Program-made: the position numbers and the translations under genes
Part shown: positions 1 through 5,336 of the stretch, piece by piece
Layout of the letters: each line of letters begins with the position of its first letter
How positions within the stretch are numbered: position 1 is the first letter of the stretch
The notes under the pieces: generated by a model
Told to the model about the DNA's origin: nothing
The model's input: the letters and a program-made list of their open reading frames with translations, nothing else
Database searches by the model: none
NCBI GenBank assembly: GCA_012519645.1
Contig: JAAYPU010000213.1
Location: 1 to 5,355 of the forward strand
Reading direction: 5' to 3'
Source of the DNA: Clostridiales bacterium
Lineage (GTDB): Bacteria; Bacillota; Clostridia; Peptostreptococcales; JAAYPU01
DNA length: 5,355 bases

Positions 1-413
1 AAATTGCAGATGAAACTTTTGGCATTGGGATAGAAAACGTAACACAAATTATTGGTATACAGTATATTACTTTTATACCGCATCAACCGGAATACGTAAA
101 AGGTGTTATCAATCTAAGGGGACAGATCATACCTGTTATGGAAGTAAGAATAAAATTCGGCAAGCCGGTAGTACCATACGATGACAGGACTTGTATTGTT
201 GTTGTGAGAAAAGATGATATTCAAGTAGGGCTTATAGTTGACAGAGTGTCAGAGGTATTGAATATCAGGGAAAGTGAAATTGCACAAACACCTAATTTTA
301 ATGATTCTGTTAAAATAAAATATATCAGCGGCATAGCGCATCAGAACAAAGATGTGATTATTTTGCTGGATATAGACAAGCTTCTTGAAAATGAAACGAT
401 TGAAAAACAATAG
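1..413 (+). CDS. cheW: CheW chemotaxis coupling protein, 3' part (start lies before the window)
   Basis: CheW is the SH3-like adaptor that links methyl-accepting receptors to the histidine kinase CheA in the membrane-associated chemosensory array. The reading frame is open from base 3, giving 136 visible codons to the TAG at 411-413. The internal ATG at 138 is not the start, because conserved CheW sequence runs straight through it. The best signature is GVINLRGQIIPV at visible residues 34-45, followed by a VRIKFG stretch; this is the hallmark CheW segment near the receptor and CheA contact surface. An earlier IADETFGIGIENV stretch matches the usual CheW N-terminal beta strand, so probably only about 10-25 residues are missing. 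There is no receiver or kinase domain, which argues against this being the CheA C-terminus (also CheW-like) or CheV, although a CheA tail cannot be strictly excluded without the upstream sequence. The stop codon overlaps the cheR ribosome binding site, so the two genes are co-transcribed. Confidence 0.93.
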   Translation, partial: IADETFGIGIENVTQIIGIQYITFIPHQPEYVKGVINLRGQIIPVMEVRIKFGKPVVPYDDRTCIVVVRKDDIQVGLIVDRVSEVLNIRESEIAQTPNFNDSVKIKYISGIAHQNKDVIILLDIDKLLENETIEKQ

Positions 414-421
414 GTGGAAAT

Positions 422-1234
422 ATGAATATATCGGAACAAGAATTTATAAAGTTTTCAAATTATATACGAAGCAACTTTGGTATCTCTTTATCTAATAAAA
501 AGGTTACATTTCTTACAAGCAGGTTGGGAAGCATCTTAGAAAAAAGCAATTTTAAAACCTTTTCAGAGTACTATGATCATGTAACCAGCGATGCCAGCGG
601 CGAATCTGTAATTGAAATGATTAATAAGATCACGACTAATTATACTTACTTTTACAGAGAAGAAAAACATTTTGATTATTTAAGAGAAACAGTTCTTCCG
701 TATATTTATGAAAAAGAGATAAAAAACCGGGATTTAAGGATATGGAGTGCGGGATGTTCTTCCGGAGAGGAGCCTTATGCGCTTCAAATGATTATAAAGG
801 ATTTTTTTGCGGATAAGCCTGGCAGCTGGGATACTAAATTATTAGCAACAGACATTTCTACAAAAGCATTGATCAAGGCGCAAAGCGGGATATATCCTTT
901 AGAATCCATAGAAAAAATACCGAAATCATGGAAAACAAAATATTTTCAAATTGCCGATCCAAAAAATGTTGTAGTCAAGGATGTTATAAAAAATGAAATA
1001 ATTTTTAAGAGATTTAATCTGATGAACAGCTTTCCATTTAAGAAGAAATTTCATGTCATATTTTGCAGAAATGTGATGATCTACTTTGATGCAAAGACTA
1101 AAATTGACTTAATAAATAAATTCTATGAATTTACCGAACCGGGGGGGTATTTGTTTATTGGACACTCAGAAAGTGTTGACCGTGCATATTCTCAGTATAA
1201 GTATATACAACCTGCAATTTACAGAAAGGAATAA
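422..1234 (+). CDS. cheR: CheR chemotaxis receptor protein-glutamate O-methyltransferase
   Basis: CheR transfers a methyl group from S-adenosylmethionine to glutamates on chemoreceptors, the methylating arm of sensory adaptation. The 270 residues match the usual family length. Residues 1-70 form the helical N-terminal domain. The SAM-dependent methyltransferase domain follows: TTNYTYFYRE (71-80, normally TNxTxFFRE), the SAM-binding WSAGCSSGEEPY (108-119), ATDIS (142-146), FCRNVMIYFD (214-223) and GGYLFIGHSES (241-251). All are diagnostic for CheR. No TPR or other C-terminal extension is present. The start at 422 is supported by AGGTGG (412-417) four bases upstream, which overlaps the cheW stop. 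cheB begins two bases after the cheR stop, so methylase and demethylase are made from adjacent cistrons. A run of seven G (1141-1147) encodes the conserved Pro-Gly-Gly before YLFIGHSE and is unusual in this AT-rich gene. Confidence 0.98.
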   Translation: MNISEQEFIKFSNYIRSNFGISLSNKKVTFLTSRLGSILEKSNFKTFSEYYDHVTSDASGESVIEMINKITTNYTYFYREEKHFDYLRETVLPYIYEKEIKNRDLRIWSAGCSSGEEPYALQMIIKDFFADKPGSWDTKLLATDISTKALIKAQSGIYPLESIEKIPKSWKTKYFQIADPKNVVVKDVIKNEIIFKRFNLMNSFPFKKKFHVIFCRNVMIYFDAKTKIDLINKFYEFTEPGGYLFIGHSESVDRAYSQYKYIQPAIYRKE

Positions 1235-1236
1235 CA

Positions 1237-2274
1237 ATGGATAAAAGCATTATAAAGGTTTTAGTTATAGATGATTCTATGTTTATTAGAGAAGTATTTG
1301 CAAGAAAACTGTCAGAAGATATTGAAATAGAAGTTGTAGGCAAAGCAGCAGATGTATATGAAGCTCGTGATATGATTTTGCAATATCGTCCGGATGTGTT
1401 AACATTAGATGTAGAAATGCCTAAAATGAATGGCATAGAATTTCTGAAAAGATTGATGCCGCAGTATCCCATACCGACTATTGTGGTGAGTGCCGTAAGC
1501 GATAAAGTTTTTGATGCACTTAATGCAGGAGCTGTAGAATTTGTTACAAAGCCTTCAATGAATGTTAACATAGATGCGTTTATTAAAGATTTAACTGCGA
1601 AAATAAAGATTGCTTCCAAAGCAAAAGTTGAATATCCAAAAAGAACAGTTAAGATAAAAGATGAAATCAAAAAAAGCATTGAATACAATACCTTAGATAT
1701 GGTTATCGCCATAGGGGCATCAACAGGCGGAACAAACGCTTTATTTGATATTTTGAAGGTGCTTCCTGAAAATATGCCGGGGATATTAGTTGTTCAGCAT
1801 ATGCCGCCTGTTTTTACAAAGCTGTATGCGGACAGGTTGAATAACAATTGTGCTTTAGAAGTAAAGGAAGCCGAAAATGGTGATGAAGTTAAATCAGGCC
1901 TTGTATTGATCGCTCCCGGAGGGTATCATATGCGTGTCCGTAAAAGCGGTTCAAGGCTTTTTGTAGAAACAGAAAAAGGAACTGAAACAAACAAAGTCAG
2001 TGGGCATTGTCCTTCAGTCGATGTCTTGTTTGAATCAGTAGCAAAGACAGTTGGTAAAAATGCCGTAGGTGTGATTTTAACAGGCATGGGCAAAGACGGT
2101 GCCAGCGGGTTATTGGAAATGAAAAAAGCCGGTGCGAAGACCATTGGACAGGATGAAAAATCTTCCGTTGTTTATGGAATGCCCAAGGTTGCCTTTGAAA
2201 TGGGTGCTGTGGATAAGCAGCTTACTCTGTCTAAGATCCCAAAAGGGATATTAGATATGATTGAGGAGAAATAG
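1237..2274 (+). CDS. cheB: CheB chemotaxis response regulator protein-glutamate methylesterase/deamidase
   Basis: CheB hydrolyses receptor glutamyl methyl esters and deamidates receptor glutamines; in the family, phosphorylation by CheA activates it. It has 345 residues, the normal length. The N-terminal receiver domain (about 5-120) shows the acidic pair D12/D13, phospho-acceptor D58 in TLDVEMP, S85 and K105. A lysine-rich linker (about 121-150) leads to the methylesterase domain (about 155-345). Its catalytic triad is visible: S162 in GASTGG, H188 in VVQHMP and D287 in GMGKDG. By position these correspond to Ser164, His190 and Asp286 of the enterobacterial enzyme. All catalytic and phosphorylation residues are present, so it should be active. 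The ATG at 1237 is preceded by AAAGGA (1225-1230) inside the end of cheR, with a two-base gap between the genes, suggesting translational coupling. Confidence 0.98.
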   Translation: MDKSIIKVLVIDDSMFIREVFARKLSEDIEIEVVGKAADVYEARDMILQYRPDVLTLDVEMPKMNGIEFLKRLMPQYPIPTIVVSAVSDKVFDALNAGAVEFVTKPSMNVNIDAFIKDLTAKIKIASKAKVEYPKRTVKIKDEIKKSIEYNTLDMVIAIGASTGGTNALFDILKVLPENMPGILVVQHMPPVFTKLYADRLNNNCALEVKEAENGDEVKSGLVLIAPGGYHMRVRKSGSRLFVETEKGTETNKVSGHCPSVDVLFESVAKTVGKNAVGVILTGMGKDGASGLLEMKKAGAKTIGQDEKSSVVYGMPKVAFEMGAVDKQLTLSKIPKGILDMIEEK

Positions 2275-2299
2275 CAATAGAAAATCAGAAATTTTTTGC
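2274..2299 (+). other. Weak hairpin between cheB and cheY
   Basis: GCAA (2274-2277) and AAAAT (2281-2285), separated by a three-base TAG bulge, can pair with ATTTT (2291-2295) and TTGC (2296-2299) around a five-base loop. It begins at the last base of the cheB stop. Only two G-C pairs are involved and there is no good T tract after it, so termination is doubtful. It could serve as an mRNA stability or processing element. The remainder of the 47-base gap holds the cheY ribosome binding site and no recognisable promoter. Confidence 0.2.
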
Positions 2300-2307
2300 A
2301 TAAAAGC

Positions 2308-2315
2308 AAGGAGGT
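2308..2315 (+). promoter_or_regulatory. Strong ribosome binding site of cheY
   Basis: AAGGAGGT is an uninterrupted eight-base match to the anti-Shine-Dalgarno end of Firmicute 16S rRNA, six bases before the cheY ATG. It is the best site in the window (the others have shorter or interrupted matches), which fits the need for many CheY molecules per motor. It also fixes the start at 2322. Confidence 0.88.
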
Positions 2316-2321
2316 TAAATA

Positions 2322-2687
2322 ATGTCAAAGAGAGTAATGATAGTAGATGACGCAGTCTTTATGAGAATGATGGTAAAAGATATTTTGGAAAAAAACGGTT
2401 TTGAGGTTGTTGCAGAGGCAGAAAATGGATTGACTGCGATAGAGCAATATAAGGCAACAAATCCGGATGTAGTGACGATGGATATTACTATGCCTGAGAT
2501 GAATGGTATCGAAGCCTTAAAGGAAATAAGAAAATATGACCCGGCTGCTAAGATCATTATGTGCAGTGCCATGGGACAGCAAGCTATGGTTATGGATGCT
2601 ATAAAATCAGGTGCTATAGATTTTATTGTTAAGCCTTTTAATGCTGACAGAGTTATGGAAGCCATAGGAAAAGCTCTTGGATTGTAA
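2322..2687 (+). CDS. cheY: CheY chemotaxis response regulator
   Basis: CheY is the single-domain receiver that is phosphorylated by CheA and diffuses to the flagellar motor, where it binds FliM and FliY to set rotation direction. In Bacillus, CheY-P favours counter-clockwise (smooth) swimming, the reverse of E. coli; which sense applies here is not visible. The 121 residues are only a receiver domain: acidic pair D9/D10, phospho-acceptor D54 in TMDITMP, S82 in MCSAMG and K104 in IVKPF. F101 occupies the place of the E. coli switch residue Tyr106. The stretches FMRMMVKDIL and CSAMGQQ closely resemble Bacillus subtilis CheY as I recall it, supporting the motor CheY rather than an unrelated stand-alone receiver. 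It follows cheB after 47 bases and lies 39 bases upstream of fliM, next to its target genes. Confidence 0.97.
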   Translation: MSKRVMIVDDAVFMRMMVKDILEKNGFEVVAEAENGLTAIEQYKATNPDVVTMDITMPEMNGIEALKEIRKYDPAAKIIMCSAMGQQAMVMDAIKSGAIDFIVKPFNADRVMEAIGKALGL

Positions 2688-2726
2688 GCATAAATTTTCA
2701 CCAAAGCCAGATAATGAGGTGATTTA

Positions 2727-3722
2727 ATGAAAAACGTTCTTTCACAAGACGAAATTGATTCCTTGATAAATGCTTTATCTACAGGTCAGTTGGATACTGA
2801 ATCTGTAGAAATAGAAGCAAGTCGTCCGCATGCAAAGGTATATGACTTTAGAAGACCAAACAAGCTTACAAAGGATCAAATGCAAACACTCCGAGGTATA
2901 CATGAAAACTATGCCAGAATTGTGTCTAATATTTTGTCTAATCAAGTTAGAAATAATGTTAAGCTCACTATTGCATCTATAGAACAGGTTACCTTTGGTG
3001 AATATATTCGTTCAATACCAAATCCGACGATTATGGGGATGTTTACTGCAGAGCCGTTGGATGGAATAAGCATACTTGAATTAAATCCTGCATTTTGCTT
3101 TAACATGATCGATTTATATTTTGGAGGTGCAATGACACATAGGTTCAATGTACGCGAGTTTACAGATATTGAAATGATTATGACAAAAGAAATATTAAAA
3201 AGCATGATTGAAAACCTTAGAAGTGTATGGTCAGATGTTATTGAGATGGCACCGGTTTTAGAAGCCGTTGAAACAAATCCCTTATTACAGCAAGCGCTTC
3301 CTCATAATGAAACGGTAGTTCTTATGACATTTAAAGTACAAATTCTTGAAGAAAACACGTTTATAAATTTATGTATCCCCTATCGTACCATAGAACGTGT
3401 TTCAGACGAGCTTCATGCGAAAAACTATGACATCATGAAAAGCCGAAAAACCTTGAATGAATACAGAGAAGATATAGAAGCAGTATTAAACAGAGTTAAG
3501 GTGGATATGCGTGTTTTATTAGGCAAAACCCATATAACAGTCAATGATTTTGTGGAATTGGATGTGGGAGATATTTTGGAATTAGATACACGTTTAAGTC
3601 AACCCATGAAATTATTTGTTGAAAATAAGCCAAAATTTTACGTTCAACCTGGACTCTATAATAACAGGCTTTCTGTACAGGTTGTTAGTGATATAGGAAA
3701 GGAAGCAGAAGAAGATGAGTGA
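2727..3722 (+). CDS. fliM: FliM flagellar motor switch protein
   Basis: FliM forms the middle of the cytoplasmic C-ring, receives CheY-P and transmits the signal to FliG. The 331 residues are the normal size. LSQDEIDSLI at residues 5-14 is the N-terminal CheY-P-binding peptide. A linker leads to YDFRRPNKLTKDQ (39-51), the conserved entry to the middle, CheC-like domain (about 40-230), which has no phosphatase motif. The C-terminal SpoA/FliN-like domain spans about 245-320 (VLLGKTHITVNDFVELDVGD region). The middle-domain GGxG motif known to contact FliG reads GGAM (133-136), so the last glycine is replaced by methionine. The start has GAGGTGA (2716-2722) four bases upstream. The last eight bases overlap fliY, typical of coupled translation of C-ring partners. 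Confidence 0.97.
   Translation: MKNVLSQDEIDSLINALSTGQLDTESVEIEASRPHAKVYDFRRPNKLTKDQMQTLRGIHENYARIVSNILSNQVRNNVKLTIASIEQVTFGEYIRSIPNPTIMGMFTAEPLDGISILELNPAFCFNMIDLYFGGAMTHRFNVREFTDIEMIMTKEILKSMIENLRSVWSDVIEMAPVLEAVETNPLLQQALPHNETVVLMTFKVQILEENTFINLCIPYRTIERVSDELHAKNYDIMKSRKTLNEYREDIEAVLNRVKVDMRVLLGKTHITVNDFVELDVGDILELDTRLSQPMKLFVENKPKFYVQPGLYNNRLSVQVVSDIGKEAEEDE
3698..3704 (+). promoter_or_regulatory. Ribosome binding site of fliY inside the end of fliM
   Basis: AAAGGAA lies ten bases before the fliY ATG and within fliM codons. It supports the start at 3715, which produces the eight-base overlap with fliM (fliM stop TGA at 3720-3722). Confidence 0.7.
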
Positions 3723-4809
3723 TAAATTTTTATCTCAAGAAGAAATAGATTCTTTGATGCAAAAGAATCAGATGGTTAATGCAGAATTTGACGATTTAAC
3801 TGTTTCTGAAAAAGATATATTGGGGGAAGTTGGGAATATATCTATGTCTACTTCTGCGACTACTTTATCTACATTGCTTAACCGTCAGGTATCTATTACA
3901 ACTCCGAGAGTGGAAGTTACTACATTCAATAAGGTTGTAGAATCTTTAATCATGCCTTATGTCATACTTCAGGTGCAATTTGAAGATGGATTACATGGAA
4001 GCAATATTTTGATGATGTCAATAAGAGACGCCTCCATTATTGCCAATATAATGATGGGAGGAGACTGGTCCCAATTTAACGACAATGTTCTTTCTGATTT
4101 AGAATTAAGTGCTGTTTCGGAAGCTATGAACCAAATGATAGGTTCTGCTTCTACTGCGGTATCAACCATGCTGAACAGAAGAGTGGACATCGACCCCCCT
4201 CTTACTCAAGTGGGTGATTCGGCGAGTACGATCAAGATAAAAGGAATTCAAGGTGAGGAGCATCTTGCATGCATCGTTTTCAAGTTAGCCATTGATGACC
4301 TTATTGATAGTGAAATTATGCAGATTTATTCATTGGAAACCGCTAAAGAAATTGCAGACACCATGCTTGGCAGTATTAAAGAAACAGAACAAGTCAGTGC
4401 TTCTACGGCGGAACAGCCCAGAGCTGCTAAAAATGAAGAAATAAAAATAGAAAGTGTACAACAGGAACAAAAAAGAGAATATGAAAAGAACGTACAAGTT
4501 CAAAAACCTGAGTTTGTACCTCTGAAAGAATCCAAACAAGCGACTCAGTCAAGAAATATTGACTTGATTTTAGATGTTCCTTTGGAGATGAGTGTTATTT
4601 TAGGAAGAACTCAACGATCAATAAAGGAAATTTTATCCTTGGAACCGGGGTCTATAGTAGAGCTTGAGAAATATGCCGAAGAACCCTTGGATATCTATGT
4701 AAACGGTAAGCTTATCGCCCAAGGCGAAGTTGTAGTGCTGGATGAAAAATTTGGAATTCGAATAAATTCTATATTAAGTACAAGAGATCGTGTAGAATCA
4801 TTAAAATAA
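3715..4809 (+). CDS. fliY: FliY flagellar motor switch protein and CheY-P phosphatase (CheC-like domain fused to FliN)
   Basis: FliY is the Firmicute-type C-ring protein that replaces short FliN and also dephosphorylates CheY-P at the motor. It has 364 residues. LSQEEIDSLM (6-15) is a CheY-P-binding peptide nearly identical to that of FliM. The CheC-like domain (about 28-220) carries two copies of the phosphatase signature [D/S]-x3-E-x2-N-x22-P. The first is D34, E38, N41, P64; the second is S132, E136, N139, P162. Both are complete, so both centres should be active. A polar, Glu/Lys/Gln-rich linker (about 222-280) joins the C-terminal FliN/SpoA domain (about 281-355; LDVPLEMSVILGRT, then LEPGSIVELEK). 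The name fliN is also used for such proteins, but the phosphatase half makes fliY the better symbol. CheC and CheX are excluded by the FliN domain. A run of six C (4194-4199) encodes part of the second signature. Confidence 0.96.
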   Translation: MSDKFLSQEEIDSLMQKNQMVNAEFDDLTVSEKDILGEVGNISMSTSATTLSTLLNRQVSITTPRVEVTTFNKVVESLIMPYVILQVQFEDGLHGSNILMMSIRDASIIANIMMGGDWSQFNDNVLSDLELSAVSEAMNQMIGSASTAVSTMLNRRVDIDPPLTQVGDSASTIKIKGIQGEEHLACIVFKLAIDDLIDSEIMQIYSLETAKEIADTMLGSIKETEQVSASTAEQPRAAKNEEIKIESVQQEQKREYEKNVQVQKPEFVPLKESKQATQSRNIDLILDVPLEMSVILGRTQRSIKEILSLEPGSIVELEKYAEEPLDIYVNGKLIAQGEVVVLDEKFGIRINSILSTRDRVESLK

Positions 4810-4821
4810 TTTTATAAAAAT

Positions 4822-4843
4822 ACTAAAATAAGTTTTAGTTTTT
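4822..4843 (+). terminator. Inverted repeat followed by five T: possible weak terminator after fliY
   Basis: ACTAAAA (4822-4828), a four-base loop TAAG and TTTTAGT (4833-4839) form a perfect seven-pair stem, 12 bases after the fliY stop. Beyond one T-T mismatch, AAA (4818-4820) can also pair with TTT (4841-4843). T runs from 4839 to 4843. Only one pair is G-C, so termination would be weak or partial. The left arm contains the -35 element of the promoter described next, so the symmetry may instead serve regulation or be chance in AT-rich DNA. Confidence 0.3.
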
Positions 4844-4850
4844 CCGATAA
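4824..4850 (+). promoter_or_regulatory. Sigma-28 (SigD/FliA)-type promoter of flgM
   Basis: TAAA (4824-4827), a 15-base spacer and TCCGATAA (4843-4850) match the flagellar sigma-28 consensus TAAA-N15-GCCGATAA at every listed base except the first of the -10 element. Transcription would begin near 4856-4858 and give a leader of about 30 bases before the flgM ATG. It is placed exactly where a class III promoter is expected, ahead of the anti-sigma-28 gene. I found no other comparable match in the window. Confidence 0.8.
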
Positions 4851-4871
4851 TGAATGTAGCATGGTTTTTCC

Positions 4872-4883
4872 AAGGGTGGTGAT
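4872..4883 (+). promoter_or_regulatory. Ribosome binding site of flgM
   Basis: AAGGGTGGTGAT resembles AAGGAGGTGAT with one extra base and a substitution. The GGTGAT part (4878-4883) sits three bases before the ATG at 4887, and AAGG lies further upstream. It decides the flgM start; there is no alternative start codon nearby in this frame. Confidence 0.65.
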
Positions 4884-4886
4884 AAG

Positions 4887-5165
4887 ATGAAAGTAAATAA
4901 TACAGGATATAACAAATATATAGAAAAGCTATACAAAGAAAATACTTATTCAGCAGGAAAATTAAAAGATGGAAAAGAAGGTAAGCCGCAGGATAGGATT
5001 GAGCTTTCTGATTCTTTTCAGGAAATAAAAAAATATTTTACTGAAATAGATTCAGATATCAATTTTGATCGTGTCAGCAAAATAAAAGATGCAATCGGAT
5101 CAGGAACATACAAGATCTCATCTGAGGAGCTGGCTGGTAAGATAATTCAAAAAATGAAAGAATAA
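4887..5165 (+). CDS. flgM: FlgM anti-sigma-28 factor (negative regulator of late flagellar genes)
   Basis: FlgM binds the flagellar sigma factor (SigD in Firmicutes, FliA in enterics) and keeps class III genes such as flagellin silent until the hook-basal body is complete; in enterics it is then exported through the flagellum. The 92 residues match the small size of the family. The N-terminal half (1-35) is polar and Lys-rich, as expected for a disordered segment. DRIELSD at 36-42 is the familiar linker, and the C-terminal sigma-binding helices lie at about 43-90, with the family core RVSKIKDAIGSGTY (62-75) and SSEELAGKII (78-87). No signal peptide or membrane segment is seen. It is preceded by its own sigma-28-type promoter, so its expression should rise with the activity of the factor it inhibits, a negative feedback loop. 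The following gene is probably flgN/flgK, as in other Firmicutes. Confidence 0.95.
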   Translation: MKVNNTGYNKYIEKLYKENTYSAGKLKDGKEGKPQDRIELSDSFQEIKKYFTEIDSDINFDRVSKIKDAIGSGTYKISSEELAGKIIQKMKE

Positions 5166-5172
5166 AACTAAT

Positions 5173-5200
5173 AGATGATAGATGAAAGATGAGAGATGAA
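5173..5200. repeat. Four tandem copies of the heptamer AGATGAN
   Basis: Four uninterrupted seven-base units, AGATGAT, AGATGAA, AGATGAG and AGATGAA, start eight bases after the flgM stop. Six of seven positions are invariant and the seventh changes. The tract contains only A, G and T on this strand. It is non-coding in context and looks like a short tandem repeat that could vary in copy number between strains. Confidence 0.85.
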
Positions 5201-5210
5201 AGTTTAGGAA

Positions 5211-5230
5211 GGTTTTACTTCTTAAAATCC
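5211..5230 (+). other. Small inverted repeat upstream of the long stem
   Basis: GGTTTTA (5211-5217) can pair with TAAAATCC (5223-5230) around the loop CTTCT if one T is bulged out. The final CC is shared with the left arm of the next stem, so the two cannot form fully together. Confidence 0.35.
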
Positions 5231-5282
5231 ACTACGATGTAATGAATTCTATCTAATACATAATTAATAGTTATTGTAGTGG
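5229..5282 (+). repeat. Long inverted repeat with a nested inner stem
   Basis: CCACTAC (5229-5235) is the exact reverse complement of GTAGTGG (5276-5282). Allowing two G-T pairs, the stem extends to 11 pairs (5229-5239 with 5272-5282). Inside it, CTATCTAAT (5249-5257) pairs with ATTAATAG (5263-5270) with a bulged C and the loop ACATA. The result is a two-tier stem in an otherwise non-coding spacer. It is too long-looped for a simple terminator; a structured leader RNA of the next gene or a remnant of a small mobile repeat are both possible. Confidence 0.5.
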
Positions 5283-5302
5283 TTTGATTCATCAAACCTT
5301 TC
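5281..5302 (+). terminator. Hairpin GGTTTGA/TCAAACC with short T run, possible weak terminator or attenuator
   Basis: GGTTTGA (5281-5287), loop TTCA and TCAAACC (5292-5298) form a perfect seven-pair stem with three G-C pairs, followed by TTTC. The T run is too short for a confident intrinsic terminator. Its first two bases are also the last two of the preceding long stem, so the structures compete. Partial read-through from flgM into the next gene would be compatible with this. Confidence 0.35.
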
Positions 5303-5336
5303 AAAAATTATTCATTATTATTTAATAATTATTTTT

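Noticed and set aside
138..413. ATG at 138 as the start of a 91-residue protein
   Set aside because: The frame is open to the window edge and the CheW signature GVINLRG lies upstream of this ATG, so it is an internal methionine.
934..960. GCCGATCC inside cheR as a second sigma-28 -10 element
   Set aside because: No TAAA at 15-16 bases upstream (AACA/AAAC there), the last -10 bases differ, and it sits within the conserved coding sequence.
1155..1712. 185-codon open frame on the minus strand
   Set aside because: It lies across the end of cheR and the first part of cheB, both of which have clear domain motifs; its translation shows no recognisable domain and no ribosome binding site was evident.
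2315..2704. 129-codon open frame on the minus strand
   Set aside because: It is the antisense shadow of cheY, which is unambiguous on the plus strand.
5284..5312. TTGATT with ATTATT 17 bases later as a sigma-A promoter for the next gene
   Set aside because: The -10 match to TATAAT is poor, and AT-rich DNA offers many such pairs by chance.
5306..5336. AT-only inverted repeat AATTATT/AATAATT followed by T5 as a terminator
   Set aside because: There are no G-C pairs, the sequence is low complexity with several equivalent foldings, and it abuts the ribosome binding site of the next gene.
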